From contig NZ_CP011533.1 of assembly GCF_001704275.1 (NCBI RefSeq), forward strand, positions 5,332,001 through 5,396,000: DNA of 64,000 nucleotides. Direction: 5' to 3'. The notes under the pieces are model-generated. The model saw only the letters and a list, made by a program, of their open reading frames with translations, ran no database searches and was not told the DNA's origin. The translations under genes and the position numbers were made by a program. Shown piece by piece: positions 21,657-29,985 of this stretch (positions within the stretch are counted from its first letter, which is position 1; each line of letters opens with the position of its first letter). This DNA is from Streptomyces noursei ATCC 11455. GTDB taxonomy: Bacteria; Actinomycetota; Actinomycetes; Streptomycetales; Streptomycetaceae.

Positions 21657-24587
21657 TCAGGCCACCGGCGCGTGCCGCAGGAGATCCTGCACTTCGGCGG
21701 TCTCCGAAACACCTAGTCTTTCGTAGATGGCGAGGGCTTCCTCCCAGCAGGCCCGCGCCCGCCTGAGGTGTCCCAGTTCGTGGAGCGTGCGGCCGAGCAA
21801 CAGCAGGACGTTGGCTCGCCACCACCCGCCGCCCAGGCCGCGCAGCGCGGTGAGGGCCTGCTCCGCGCTGGCGGCGGCCTGGGCGGGGCGGTGGTCGGCG
21901 AGGGAGATCTCCGCAAGTCGGAAGTGCGTCATCCCCACCCAGAACCGCTGCCTGCTCTCCTGGAATATCGTCAGGGCATCGGTGAGTTGCGTGGTCGCCT
22001 CGTCCATGCGCTTGGCGCGGGCGAACGCGAGCCCCAGCGCGTACATGCCGTTCGCCAGCCGCCGTTGTGCCCCGAGCTCACGGTAGATCGCGATACCGGT
22101 CTGGGCGAGCCGGATCGCGCTGTCCAGCCGTCCGGTGTCCATGTGGAGGCGGGAGAGGTTGCACAGCGCGCTCGCTTCGGACTGCTTGTTGCCGTCGTCA
22201 CGGAAGGCGGAGAGCGCCTGCGTGAGGTATGCCTCGGCGTCGTCGTAACGATGCTTGGTGGTCGCGATGATGCCCCGGTCGTTCGGCGCGTAGGAAGAGG
22301 AGAACGGGTCCTCCGAGGCCACCCCCAGGAGCATCGCCGACTTGGCGTGTTCCTCGGCCTCGTCGAAGCGGCCGGCCAGGGTGTGGACGTTGGTGAGTGC
22401 CGTGTGGATGCGTGCCTCGGCGCGCTGGTCACCGGCGTCGCGGGCGGCTGCGAGGAGGGCGATGTTGGTCTGCTCGTACTGCAGCGCGTCGGCACCCGAT
22501 TCGGCGAGGTCCCGGGTCAGCAGCAGCAGGTCCACCGCACGCCGCACGGCACGGGGGCCCGTCGATTGCTGTGCGCAGGCCAAGATGCATCCCGCCTCGC
22601 TGAACAGCCACTCCAATGCCGAGGCGCGGTCCGGGAATTCCAGTCCTGGATGGGTGACGCGCTCCATGTGCGCGATGAGGCGGTCGCCCGGGCGTTCCAG
22701 CTCGTACATCCGCGAGGCCGTCACGAGGTAGAAATCCAACAGCCTTGACAGTGCCGCCTCGTGCTCCGTCGGGGGGTGCTCGTCCCGCTCGGCGCAGGCA
22801 CGTGCGTAGAGCCGGACCAGGTCGTGGAAGCGGTAGCGGCCGGGCGCCGCCGACTCCAGGAGGGAGGCGTCGACGAGGGACTCGACCAGGTCCTCGGTGG
22901 AGACGGGGTCCAGGTCGAGGAGCGCCGCCGCGGCGGTCAGCGAGATGTCCGGGCCGTCGGCCAGGCCCAGCAGCCGGAAGGCGCGGGCCTGCGCCGGCTC
23001 CAGCTGCTTGTAGCCCAGTTCGAAGGTGGCCTTCACGGCCAGGTCGCCGGCGCGCAGCTCGTCCAGCCGGCGGCGCTCGTCGGCGAGCTTGCTGGCGAGG
23101 GTGGAGACCGTCCAGGTGCGGCGGGCGGCCAGCCGGGACGCGGCGATCCGGATGGCCAGCGGCAGGAACCCGCAGGCGCCGACGACCGCCATGGCGGCCT
23201 GCCGCTCGGAGGTGACGCGCTCCTCGCCGACGATGCGGGTGAAGAGGGTCAGGGCCTCCTCGGGGCTCATCACATCGAGGTCGACCAGGTGCGCCGAGGC
23301 CAGGTCGATCATCCGCGACCGGCTGGTGATCAAGGCGGCGCACCCCGCCGTACCGGGCAGCAGGGGGCGGACCTGGGCGGCGTCCCGGGCGTTGTCCAGC
23401 AGGGCCAGGACGCGCCGTCCGGCGAGCGCGGAGCGGTACAGGGCCGCCCGCTCCTCCAACCCGTCCGGGATGGCCGAGTCCGCGGTGCCCAGGGCGCGCA
23501 GGAAGGCGCCGAGCACCGCTTCCGGCTCGGCCGGGTTGTGTCCCGCGCCCTGGAGGTCGACGTAGAGCTGGCCGTCCGGGAAGTGCTCCCGGGCGGTGTG
23601 CGCGACGTGCACCGCCAGGGTGGTCTTGCCGACCCCGCCGATGCCGGCCACCGCGGAGACCGCCATCACGCTGCCCTCGGCCGTGGCCAGCTGGTCGCTG
23701 AGCTCGGTGACGAAGGCCGCCCGGCCGGTGAAGTCGGCGACCGTGGCGGGAAGCTGACGGGGCCGGACGAAGGTGGCCTCAGGCGAGCCGGGGTCGGCGG
23801 TGGCCGGGGCGTCCAGTTCGGCGTCGGCCCGCAGGATCCGCTGGTGGAGTTCGGAGAGCGAGGCGCAGGGGTCCACGCCCAGCTCGTCGGCGAGCAGCCG
23901 GCGGGTGTCCGCGTACACGGCGAGCGCCTCGGCCTGTCGGCCGCTGCGGTAGAGGGCCAGCATCAGCAGCTCCCGCAGCCGCTCGCGCAGCGGGTGCGCG
24001 GCGGTCAGCGCGGTGAGCTCGGAGACCGCCTCGGCGTGGCAGCCGGTCTCCAGGTCGAGGTGGGCCTCGGTCAACGACAGTTGCCACTCCTGGAGGCGGG
24101 CCCGCTGGTTCTCGGCGTACGGGCCGGGGATCCCGGCCAGCGGCTCGCCGTCCCACAGGTGCAGGGCGGCGTCGAGGAGTTCGCGGGCCCGGCCGCGGTC
24201 GCCGGCGGCCTTCGCCTTCTCGGCCTCGGCGGCGAACTGCTCCGCGGCGTCGTGGTCGAGGTCCAGCGGGTGGCCGTCCACGGGCCGGAGGGCGTACCCG
24301 CCGGACTCGCTGACCAGGGCCTCCGCGTCGGCGCCGAGCGCCTTGCGGAGCCGGGAGGCGTATGTCCGCAGTGCGGCCAACGCGGCGTGCGGCGGTTCGT
24401 CGCCCCACAGGGCGTCGACGAGCTCGGGCGCGGTGGCGGTCCGACCGCCGCGCAGCAGCAGCGCCGCGAGCAGGGCGCGCTGCTGCGGGGAACCCGCCGC
24501 CAGCGGCGTCTCGCCGCGCCAGGCCCGCACGGGACCGAGCACGGTGAAGCGGAGCCGCTCCCGCACCTGTCCCGGACCGTCGTCCAT
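21657..24587 (-). CDS. afsR: AfsR, SARP-family global regulator with NB-ARC ATPase and TPR domains
   Basis: A 976-residue pathway-independent activator of secondary metabolism. The N-terminal winged-helix DNA-binding domain begins LRFTVLGPVRAWRGETPLAAGSPQQRALLAALLL; the bacterial transcriptional activator domain follows (to about residue 260); the NB-ARC ATPase has Walker A GIGGVGKTTLA near residue 315 and LLDNARDA downstream; the C-terminal third is TPR-like helices. It is the substrate of AfsK, whose phosphorylation increases its binding to the afsS promoter. The start ATG 24587 has AGGGGG at 6 bp; an upstream in-frame ATG (24626) lacks an RBS and would extend the protein by 13 residues. 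Confidence 0.95.
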   Translation of the reverse strand: MDDGPGQVRERLRFTVLGPVRAWRGETPLAAGSPQQRALLAALLLRGGRTATAPELVDALWGDEPPHAALAALRTYASRLRKALGADAEALVSESGGYALRPVDGHPLDLDHDAAEQFAAEAEKAKAAGDRGRARELLDAALHLWDGEPLAGIPGPYAENQRARLQEWQLSLTEAHLDLETGCHAEAVSELTALTAAHPLRERLRELLMLALYRSGRQAEALAVYADTRRLLADELGVDPCASLSELHQRILRADAELDAPATADPGSPEATFVRPRQLPATVADFTGRAAFVTELSDQLATAEGSVMAVSAVAGIGGVGKTTLAVHVAHTAREHFPDGQLYVDLQGAGHNPAEPEAVLGAFLRALGTADSAIPDGLEERAALYRSALAGRRVLALLDNARDAAQVRPLLPGTAGCAALITSRSRMIDLASAHLVDLDVMSPEEALTLFTRIVGEERVTSERQAAMAVVGACGFLPLAIRIAASRLAARRTWTVSTLASKLADERRRLDELRAGDLAVKATFELGYKQLEPAQARAFRLLGLADGPDISLTAAAALLDLDPVSTEDLVESLVDASLLESAAPGRYRFHDLVRLYARACAERDEHPPTEHEAALSRLLDFYLVTASRMYELERPGDRLIAHMERVTHPGLEFPDRASALEWLFSEAGCILACAQQSTGPRAVRRAVDLLLLTRDLAESGADALQYEQTNIALLAAARDAGDQRAEARIHTALTNVHTLAGRFDEAEEHAKSAMLLGVASEDPFSSSYAPNDRGIIATTKHRYDDAEAYLTQALSAFRDDGNKQSEASALCNLSRLHMDTGRLDSAIRLAQTGIAIYRELGAQRRLANGMYALGLAFARAKRMDEATTQLTDALTIFQESRQRFWVGMTHFRLAEISLADHRPAQAAASAEQALTALRGLGGGWWRANVLLLLGRTLHELGHLRRARACWEEALAIYERLGVSETAEVQDLLRHAPVA

Positions 24588-25242
24588 GGTGTCCCCCTGC
24601 CGTGTCCCGTCCGTCCGCGCTGTCATGGTCGTCCGTGCGTTTGCGCTGTGCGCAACGGTCAGTCTGCCTTGTCGCGGCCCTCTACGTCAGTAGGGGTCCG
24701 GAGCGTGCACAAAGCCTCCCCGTGCGGTGCGGCGGGGGTGTTGCGGCGCCCTGCGGGCCCCGTGGAGGGGAGCCCTCCGTTCCTTCCCGTCGACCGTGTC
24801 CGGGGGCCGGCCGGCATATTCGCCCTGCTCCACGCGGTGTTCCGGCCCGCTCGCCACCCGTTCCCGCGCTCTGCCGGTCCGCTCGTCCGCCGCCCTTCCC
24901 GTGCGCCGGCCACACACCGTGGCCCCTCTGCCCGGCTCTTCGGGCAACATCTCCGGCTGGCTGGTTTGTTTCTGCCGGTGGACCGGTACCGGCCGTCCGA
25001 CCCGCCTGCCTGCACGCACCGGGGGACCGGCGGTTCTCCTCTTTCCCTCCCGTCCTCTCCTTCTCCCGCCGTCTCTCCCACCTCTCCTACCGCTCCTCTT
25101 CTCTCCTCCACCGTCCTTTTCGTCGCCCTCTTCGCCCTCGTCTTCACCGTCCTTCCCTCGCCCGGACGGCAGGCCGGTCCGTTCCCCGCCCCTCCTCCCC
25201 CTCCCCCACGTCCAGTCGGCCCGTCACCTCCCGTCCGCATTA
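24588..25242. other. Non-coding region between afsR and the amidohydrolase, with polypyrimidine tract
   Basis: 655 bp with no gene that has an RBS or coding bias. It holds the afsR promoter. TTGCG-CTGTG-CGCAA (24641-24655) is a small inverted repeat 54 bp upstream of afsR. From about 25020 to 25225 the plus strand is almost pure C and T, an unusual strand-asymmetric tract (see findings). Confidence 0.55.
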
Positions 25243-25257
25243 CTGACGGACCGTCAG
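25243..25257. promoter_or_regulatory. Palindromic operator site 8
   Basis: CTGACGGACCGTCAG, exact consensus, 21 bp before the amidohydrolase ATG. The short gap leaves little room for a leader, so the site would overlap the promoter or the transcript start. Confidence 0.82.
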
Positions 25258-25278
25258 ATCGGCGCTACCGTAACGCCC

Positions 25279-26574
25279 ATGGAGACCAAGCGGCTTACGG
25301 AACCCAGGCAGGACGAGGAACCCGAGGAGTCCAAGGGGCCCGCGGGAGCGTTCCCCCGGATCATCTCGGTCGACGACCACACCGTGGAGCCCCCCACCGT
25401 CTGGCGGGACCGCCTCCCGTCGAAGTACCACGACACCGGGCCCCGCATCGTCCGCGCCCCGCTGAAGGAAATGACCTTCGTCGGCGGCAAGTTCGCCCCC
25501 ACCATGGGCGCCCCCGGTGACGACGGCCCGATAGCCGACTGGTGGGTCTACGAGGACCTGCGGCGCCCGCTGACCCGTCTCGACACCGCCGTCGGCTACT
25601 CCCGCGACGAGATCAGGCTGGAGGGCATCACCTACGAGCAGATGCGCCCCGGCTCCTACAGCGTCCCCGAACGCCTGGCCGACATGGACGTCAACCACGT
25701 CCAGTCCGCCCTCTGCTTCCCCACCTTCCCCCGCTTCTGCGGTCAGACCTTCACCGAGGCCAAGGACCGCGAACTGGGGCTGCTCGGGGTGCGCGCCTAC
25801 AACGACTGGATGGTCGAGGAGTGGTGCGGCCCGCGGGCCGGCGGCCGGCTGATCCCGCTGACCCTCGTGCCCCTGTGGGACGCGGAACTGGCCGCCGAGG
25901 AGGTGCGCCGCAACGCGGCCCGCGGCGTCCGCGCCGTCTGCTTCAGCGAGATCCCGCCCCACCTGGGGCTGCCCAGCATCCACACCGACTACTGGGACCC
26001 CTTCCTGCGGGCCTGCGACGAGACCGGCACGGTCATCGCCATGCACATCGGCTCGTCCTCGAGGATGCCGTCCACCTCGGCCGACGCGCCGCCCGCCGTC
26101 GGCTCCACGATCACCTTCGCCAACTGCTGCTTCTCGATGACCGACTGGCTGATGAGCGGCAAGTTCGACCGCTTCCCGCACCTGAAGATCATGTACGCCG
26201 AGGGGCAGATCGGTTGGATCCCCTACATCCTGGAGCGCGCGGACGTCGTCTGGGAGGAGAACCGCGCCTGGGGCGGTGTCGCCGACAAGGTGCTCCGTCC
26301 GCCGTCCGAGCTCTTCGCCGACCATGTCCACGGCTGCTTCTTCGATGACGCCTTCGGGCTGAAGAACCTCGACGCCATCGGCGTGGGCAACGTCCTCTAC
26401 GAGACCGACTACCCGCACTCGGACTCCACCTGGCCCAGGTCGCGGCAGGTCGCCGAGGTCCAGATGTCCCACCTCGCCCCCGGCGTCGTCGAGCGCATCG
26501 TCCGCGGCAACGCGATCGAGCTGCTGGGGCTGACGGGGGAGGGGCTCTGGGGGCCGTCGGCGCCGACGCGCTGA
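25279..26574 (+). CDS. Amidohydrolase-2 family metal-dependent hydrolase (ACMSD-like TIM barrel)
   Basis: A 431-residue TIM-barrel protein. It starts with the family's metal site (ISVDDHTVEPPTVWRDRLP), then HLGLPSIHTDYWDPFLRACDETGTVIAMHIGSSS (second metal-ligand region), MYAEGQIGWIPYILERADVVWEEN and ETDYPHSDSTWP with the conserved Asp/His pair. Members act as decarboxylases or C-C/C-N hydrolases on acyl or aromatic substrates; many lie in actinobacterial CoA-degradation clusters. The start ATG 25279 has no Shine-Dalgarno, so it is probably leaderless. Operator 8 precedes it. First of a plus-strand run continuing to the aldehyde dehydrogenase. Confidence 0.85.
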   Translation: METKRLTEPRQDEEPEESKGPAGAFPRIISVDDHTVEPPTVWRDRLPSKYHDTGPRIVRAPLKEMTFVGGKFAPTMGAPGDDGPIADWWVYEDLRRPLTRLDTAVGYSRDEIRLEGITYEQMRPGSYSVPERLADMDVNHVQSALCFPTFPRFCGQTFTEAKDRELGLLGVRAYNDWMVEEWCGPRAGGRLIPLTLVPLWDAELAAEEVRRNAARGVRAVCFSEIPPHLGLPSIHTDYWDPFLRACDETGTVIAMHIGSSSRMPSTSADAPPAVGSTITFANCCFSMTDWLMSGKFDRFPHLKIMYAEGQIGWIPYILERADVVWEENRAWGGVADKVLRPPSELFADHVHGCFFDDAFGLKNLDAIGVGNVLYETDYPHSDSTWPRSRQVAEVQMSHLAPGVVERIVRGNAIELLGLTGEGLWGPSAPTR

Positions 26575-26575
26575 T

Positions 26576-26670
26576 CCCCGGCGGTGTGGCGCCCCGTGTC
26601 CCCGGTGGTGTGGCGCCTCGTGCCCCCGGCGGCGCGGCGCCCCGCGTCCCGGGCCGCGTGGCGCCCGGTG
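26576..26670. repeat. 24-bp tandem repeat, four imperfect copies
   Basis: A 24-bp unit beginning CCCCGGCGGTGTGGCGCC is repeated at 26576, 26600, 26624 and 26648 with 2-5 substitutions per copy, directly after the amidohydrolase stop codon. GGCGCC cores could pair into hairpins, so it may serve as a terminator or be a slippage array. Confidence 0.7.
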
Positions 26671-26731
26671 GGCGCTGCCGGCCCTTGTGTGATGGGGCGT
26701 CAGCCCTCACCATGACCGCACCGATCCATAG

Positions 26732-26746
26732 ATGACGATCCGTCAG
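26732..26746. promoter_or_regulatory. Palindromic operator site 9
   Basis: ATGACGATCCGTCAG, one mismatch from CTGAC-N5-GTCAG, ending 17 bp before the LLM start codon. Confidence 0.72.
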
Positions 26747-26763
26747 ATGAGTGGGGTGCGGTC

Positions 26764-27714
26764 ATGGTGCAGGTGCTGCCGCAGGGGCGGTTGGCGTACG
26801 GGATGCAGCTTCCGGTGCAGGCGCGGAGCACGCTCTTCGCGGAGGGGTGGGAGGCGTCGGCCGGGCCGGAGGACCTGGTGGCGGTGGCGCGGTCGGCGGA
26901 CCGGGCCGGGTTCGCGTACGTCGCCTGCTGTGAGCACGTGGCGATCCCGCGGCGGCTGGCCGGGGCGATGGGGACCGCGTGGTACGACCCGGTGGCCACC
27001 CTCTCCTACCTGGCCGCCGCCACGGAACGGGTGCGGCTGCTGAGCCATGTGGCGGTGGTCGGTCTGCGGCATCCGCTGCTCGGCGCCAAGCAGTACGCGA
27101 CGCTGGACCACCTGTCCGGGGGGCGGCTGATCCTCGGGGTCGGCGCCGGGCACGTGCGGGAGGAGTTCGAGGCGGTCGGGGTGGACTTCGCGCGCCGGGG
27201 GGCGGTGCTGGACGAGACGATCGACGCGTTGAAGGCGGCGTTGGGGGAGGAGGAGTTCCTGGAGTTCAAAGGGGAGCACTTCGCGTTCGAGGGGCTGGGG
27301 CAGGCGCCGCGGCCGGTGCAGACGCCGCGCCCGCCGGTGTGGGTGGGGGGCTCGTCCCCGGCGGCGGTACGGCGGGCCGCGGTGCGGGGGGACGGCTGGC
27401 TGCCGCAGGGGGACCGGCGGGACCGGCTGCCGCGGCAGATCGCGACGCTGCACAGGCTCCGGGCGGAGGCCGGGGTGGTCGAGCCGATCGAGATCGGGGC
27501 GATCGCGGAGCCGGTGTATGTGGGCGAGCCCGGGTGGGACGTGGGGCGGCGGACGCTGGCCGGGACGCCGGAGCGGATCGCCGGGTCGCTGCGCGAGTAC
27601 GCGGCGATGGGGGTGCGGCAGATCCAGGTGCGGTTCCGCAGCCGCAGCCGCGCGGAACTGGTCGCGCAGATCGCGGCCTTCGGGGCCGAGGTCGGACCGT
27701 TGCTGAACGACTGA
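26764..27714 (+). CDS. LLM-class flavin/F420-dependent oxidoreductase
   Basis: A 316-residue luciferase-like TIM barrel: [85 protein letters not shown] and [25 protein letters not shown], the F420/FMN phosphate-binding and active-site segments of the family. The start ATG 26764 is close to operator 9 and has only a weak upstream purine stretch. It lies 113 bp before an SDR with the same orientation and no promoter hallmark or operator between them, so they probably form one transcript. Confidence 0.86.
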   Translation: MVQVLPQGRLAYGMQLPVQARSTLFAEGWEASAGPEDLVAVARSADRAGFAYVACCEHVAIPRRLAGAMGTAWYDPVATLSYLAAATERVRLLSHVAVVGLRHPLLGAKQYATLDHLSGGRLILGVGAGHVREEFEAVGVDFARRGAVLDETIDALKAALGEEEFLEFKGEHFAFEGLGQAPRPVQTPRPPVWVGGSSPAAVRRAAVRGDGWLPQGDRRDRLPRQIATLHRLRAEAGVVEPIEIGAIAEPVYVGEPGWDVGRRTLAGTPERIAGSLREYAAMGVRQIQVRFRSRSRAELVAQIAAFGAEVGPLLND

Positions 27715-27827
27715 GCGGCTGGGCGAGTGGGCGCCTGAACGGCTGGGCGGCTGACCGGTCGGGCGGCCGGGCGCGCGGGTGTGCGCGCGGGGGCCGCCCT
27801 TCGTACCGACACCACGGGAGCGCAGGC

Positions 27828-28613
27828 ATGGGCAAGCTCGACGGCAGGGTCATCGTCATCACCGGGGCGGCGCGCGGGCAGGGGGAGCAGGAGGCGCGGC
27901 TCTTCGCGGCGGAGGGGGCGCGGGTGGTGCTCGGGGACGTGCTGGAGGAACAGGGGAAGGTGCTGGCCGCGGAACTGGGCGCGGAGCGGGCCCGGTTCGT
28001 GCCGCTCGACGTGGCGGAGGAGGGGGACTGGGCGGCGCTCGTCGAGGCCGCCGAGGAGGCGTTCGGGAAGATCGACGGGCTGGTGAACAACGCGGGGATC
28101 CTGCGGTTCAACGCGCTGGTGGACACCCCGCTGGAGGAGTTCCAGCAGGTGCTGTCGGTCAACCAGACCGGGTGTTTCCTGGGGATCCGGGCGGTGGCGC
28201 CCCGGATCGCGGCCGCCGGCGGCGGGACGATCGTCAACACCGCCTCGTACGCGGGGCTGACCGGGATGGCGTTCGTCGGGGCGTACGCCGCCACCAAGCA
28301 CGCGGTGGTGGGGCTGACCCGGGTGGCGGCGCTGGAGCTGGCGGCCCAGGGGATACGGGTGAACGCGGTGTGCCCGGGGGCGGTGGACACGCCGATGACC
28401 AATCCGGCCGCGCTGGATCCGTCGGCGGACCCGCGGGAGGCCGCGCGGGCGGTGGACGAGCTGTACCGGAAGCTGGTGCCGCTGGGGCGGATCGGACGGC
28501 CGGAGGAGGTGGCCCGGCTGGCGCTGTTCCTGTCGGGGGAGGACTCGTCGTACATCACGGGGCAGCCGTTCGTGATCGACGGGGGGTGGCTGGCGGGGGT
28601 GAGCCCGTTCTGA
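27828..28613 (+). CDS. Short-chain dehydrogenase/reductase (hydroxysteroid-dehydrogenase-like)
   Basis: A 261-residue classical SDR. Cofactor motif [28 protein letters not shown] with Asp after the second strand (NAD preference), NNAG, catalytic Ser in [19 protein letters not shown] with Tyr-x3-Lys near residue 153, and PG for the cofactor loop. The closest recognisable subgroup is the 3α/20β-hydroxysteroid dehydrogenase type, but substrate cannot be fixed from sequence. The start ATG 27828 follows GGGAG. Downstream genes begin with their own operators 10 and 11. Confidence 0.88.
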   Translation: MGKLDGRVIVITGAARGQGEQEARLFAAEGARVVLGDVLEEQGKVLAAELGAERARFVPLDVAEEGDWAALVEAAEEAFGKIDGLVNNAGILRFNALVDTPLEEFQQVLSVNQTGCFLGIRAVAPRIAAAGGGTIVNTASYAGLTGMAFVGAYAATKHAVVGLTRVAALELAAQGIRVNAVCPGAVDTPMTNPAALDPSADPREAARAVDELYRKLVPLGRIGRPEEVARLALFLSGEDSSYITGQPFVIDGGWLAGVSPF

Positions 28614-28652
28614 GCGTGCCGGAGCGCCGGACGGTGCCCGTCGGCGCCGTAA

Positions 28653-28667
28653 CTGATGATGCGTCAG
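28653..28667. promoter_or_regulatory. Palindromic operator site 10
   Basis: CTGATGATGCGTCAG, one mismatch from CTGAC-N5-GTCAG. It is 75 bp upstream of the stronger site 11 (start to start) in front of the LLM gene. Confidence 0.62.
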
Positions 28668-28727
28668 GTTTGCCGGTTGCGGGTATTGACGGGCCCTGGT
28701 GCCGCTGGAACAGTCGGGACAGTCAAT

Positions 28728-28742
28728 CTGACGGTACGTCAG
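28728..28742. promoter_or_regulatory. Palindromic operator site 11
   Basis: CTGACGGTACGTCAG, exact CTGACGnnnCGTCAG, 38 bp before the TTG start of the LLM gene. Confidence 0.82.
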
Positions 28743-28780
28743 AAACAGCCGCAGCAGCGGATAAGGGACGGTGAACCCCC

Positions 28781-29917
28781 TTGGAATTCGGGCTCTTTGT
28801 GCAGGGCTACGTGCCCGCCGCGCGTGCGCAGGCCGACCCGGAGGCCGAGCACCACGCACTCATGGAGGAGACCCAGTACGTCATCCAGGCGGACAAGTCC
28901 GGCTTCAAATACGCCTGGGCCTCCGAGCACCACTTCCTGGAGGAGTACTCCCACCTCTCCGCCAACGACGTCTACCTCGGCTACCTCGCGCACGCGACCG
29001 AACGGATCCACCTCGGCTCGGGCATCTTCAACCCGCTCGCCCCGGTCAACCACCCGGTGAAGGTCGCCGAGAAGGTCGCCATGCTCGACCACCTCTCCGC
29101 CGGGCGGTTCGAGTTCGGCTCCGGCCGGGGCGCCGGCAGCCACGAGATCCTGGGGTTCCTGCCGGGCATCACCGACATGAACCACACCAAGGAGATCTGG
29201 GAAGAGACCATCGCGGAATTCCCCAAGATGTGGCTCCAGGACGAGTACCAGGGGTTCCGGGGCAAGCACTGGCAGCTGCCGCCCCGCAAGGTCCTGCCCA
29301 AGCCGTACGGGAGGTCGCACCCGGCGATGTGGTACGCGGCCGGGTCGCCGTCCTCGTACGCCATGGCCGGCAAGAAGGGGCTGGGCGTCCTCGGCTTCAG
29401 CGTCCAGAAGGTCGCCGACATGGAGTGGGTCGTCGACTCCTACAAGAACGCGGTCAAGGACGCCGAACCGGTCGGCGACTTCGTCAACGACAACGTCATG
29501 GTGACCTCCACCGCCATCTGCGCCGAGACGCACCAGAAGGCCGTCCGGATCGCGGTCGGCGGCGGACTGAACTACCTCCAGTCGCTGCTCTTCCGCTACC
29601 ACGACACCTTCCCGCGCCCCGACGGCATCCCGCAGTGGCCCGAACTGCTCCCGGAGTACACCGAGGAGATCATCGAGCTGCTGATCGCCGAGGAGCTGAT
29701 GATCTGCGGCGACCCCGACGAGGTGCTGCGGCAGTGCAAGCGCTGGGAACAGGCCGGCGCCGACCAGCTCTCCTTCGGACTGCCGATCGGGGTGTCCTAC
29801 GAGGACACCGTCAACACCATCAAGCTCATCGGCGAGCACGTCATCCCGAAGATCGACACCGACCCGGTGCACCGGACCACCCGCTTCCGGCAGGCGGCGG
29901 GAACCACAGCCGGCTGA
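28781..29917 (+). CDS. LLM-class monooxygenase, bacterial luciferase-like
   Basis: A 378-residue alkanal-monooxygenase-like protein, larger than the other LLM proteins here. Motifs: MEFGLFVQGYVP at the start; KYAWASEHHFLEEYSHLSANDVYLGYLAHATERIHLGSGIFNPLAPVNHPVKVAEKVAMLDHLSAGRFEFGSGRGAGSHEI, typical of FMN-dependent LLM enzymes that attack hydrocarbon or aldehyde-like substrates. I take TTG 28781 as the start because MEFGLF matches the family N-terminus; GGTGA lies 6 bp upstream. It heads a probable operon with the amidohydrolase-3 and aldehyde dehydrogenase genes. Confidence 0.85.
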   Translation: MEFGLFVQGYVPAARAQADPEAEHHALMEETQYVIQADKSGFKYAWASEHHFLEEYSHLSANDVYLGYLAHATERIHLGSGIFNPLAPVNHPVKVAEKVAMLDHLSAGRFEFGSGRGAGSHEILGFLPGITDMNHTKEIWEETIAEFPKMWLQDEYQGFRGKHWQLPPRKVLPKPYGRSHPAMWYAAGSPSSYAMAGKKGLGVLGFSVQKVADMEWVVDSYKNAVKDAEPVGDFVNDNVMVTSTAICAETHQKAVRIAVGGGLNYLQSLLFRYHDTFPRPDGIPQWPELLPEYTEEIIELLIAEELMICGDPDEVLRQCKRWEQAGADQLSFGLPIGVSYEDTVNTIKLIGEHVIPKIDTDPVHRTTRFRQAAGTTAG

Positions 29918-29985
29918 ACCCGACCCGCCCCGCGCGCCACCCGCCCGTCCCGCGCGCGCCCCGCACCCGAGAAAGGACGCACGCC

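Noticed and set aside
24688..24702. TACTGACGTAG-like sequence upstream of afsR (minus)
   Set aside because: Only a left half of the 15-mer matches; no evidence that afsR is in the regulon.
26695..26701. Half palindrome GCGTCAG
   Set aside because: Only one half-site; the true operator is 26732-26746.
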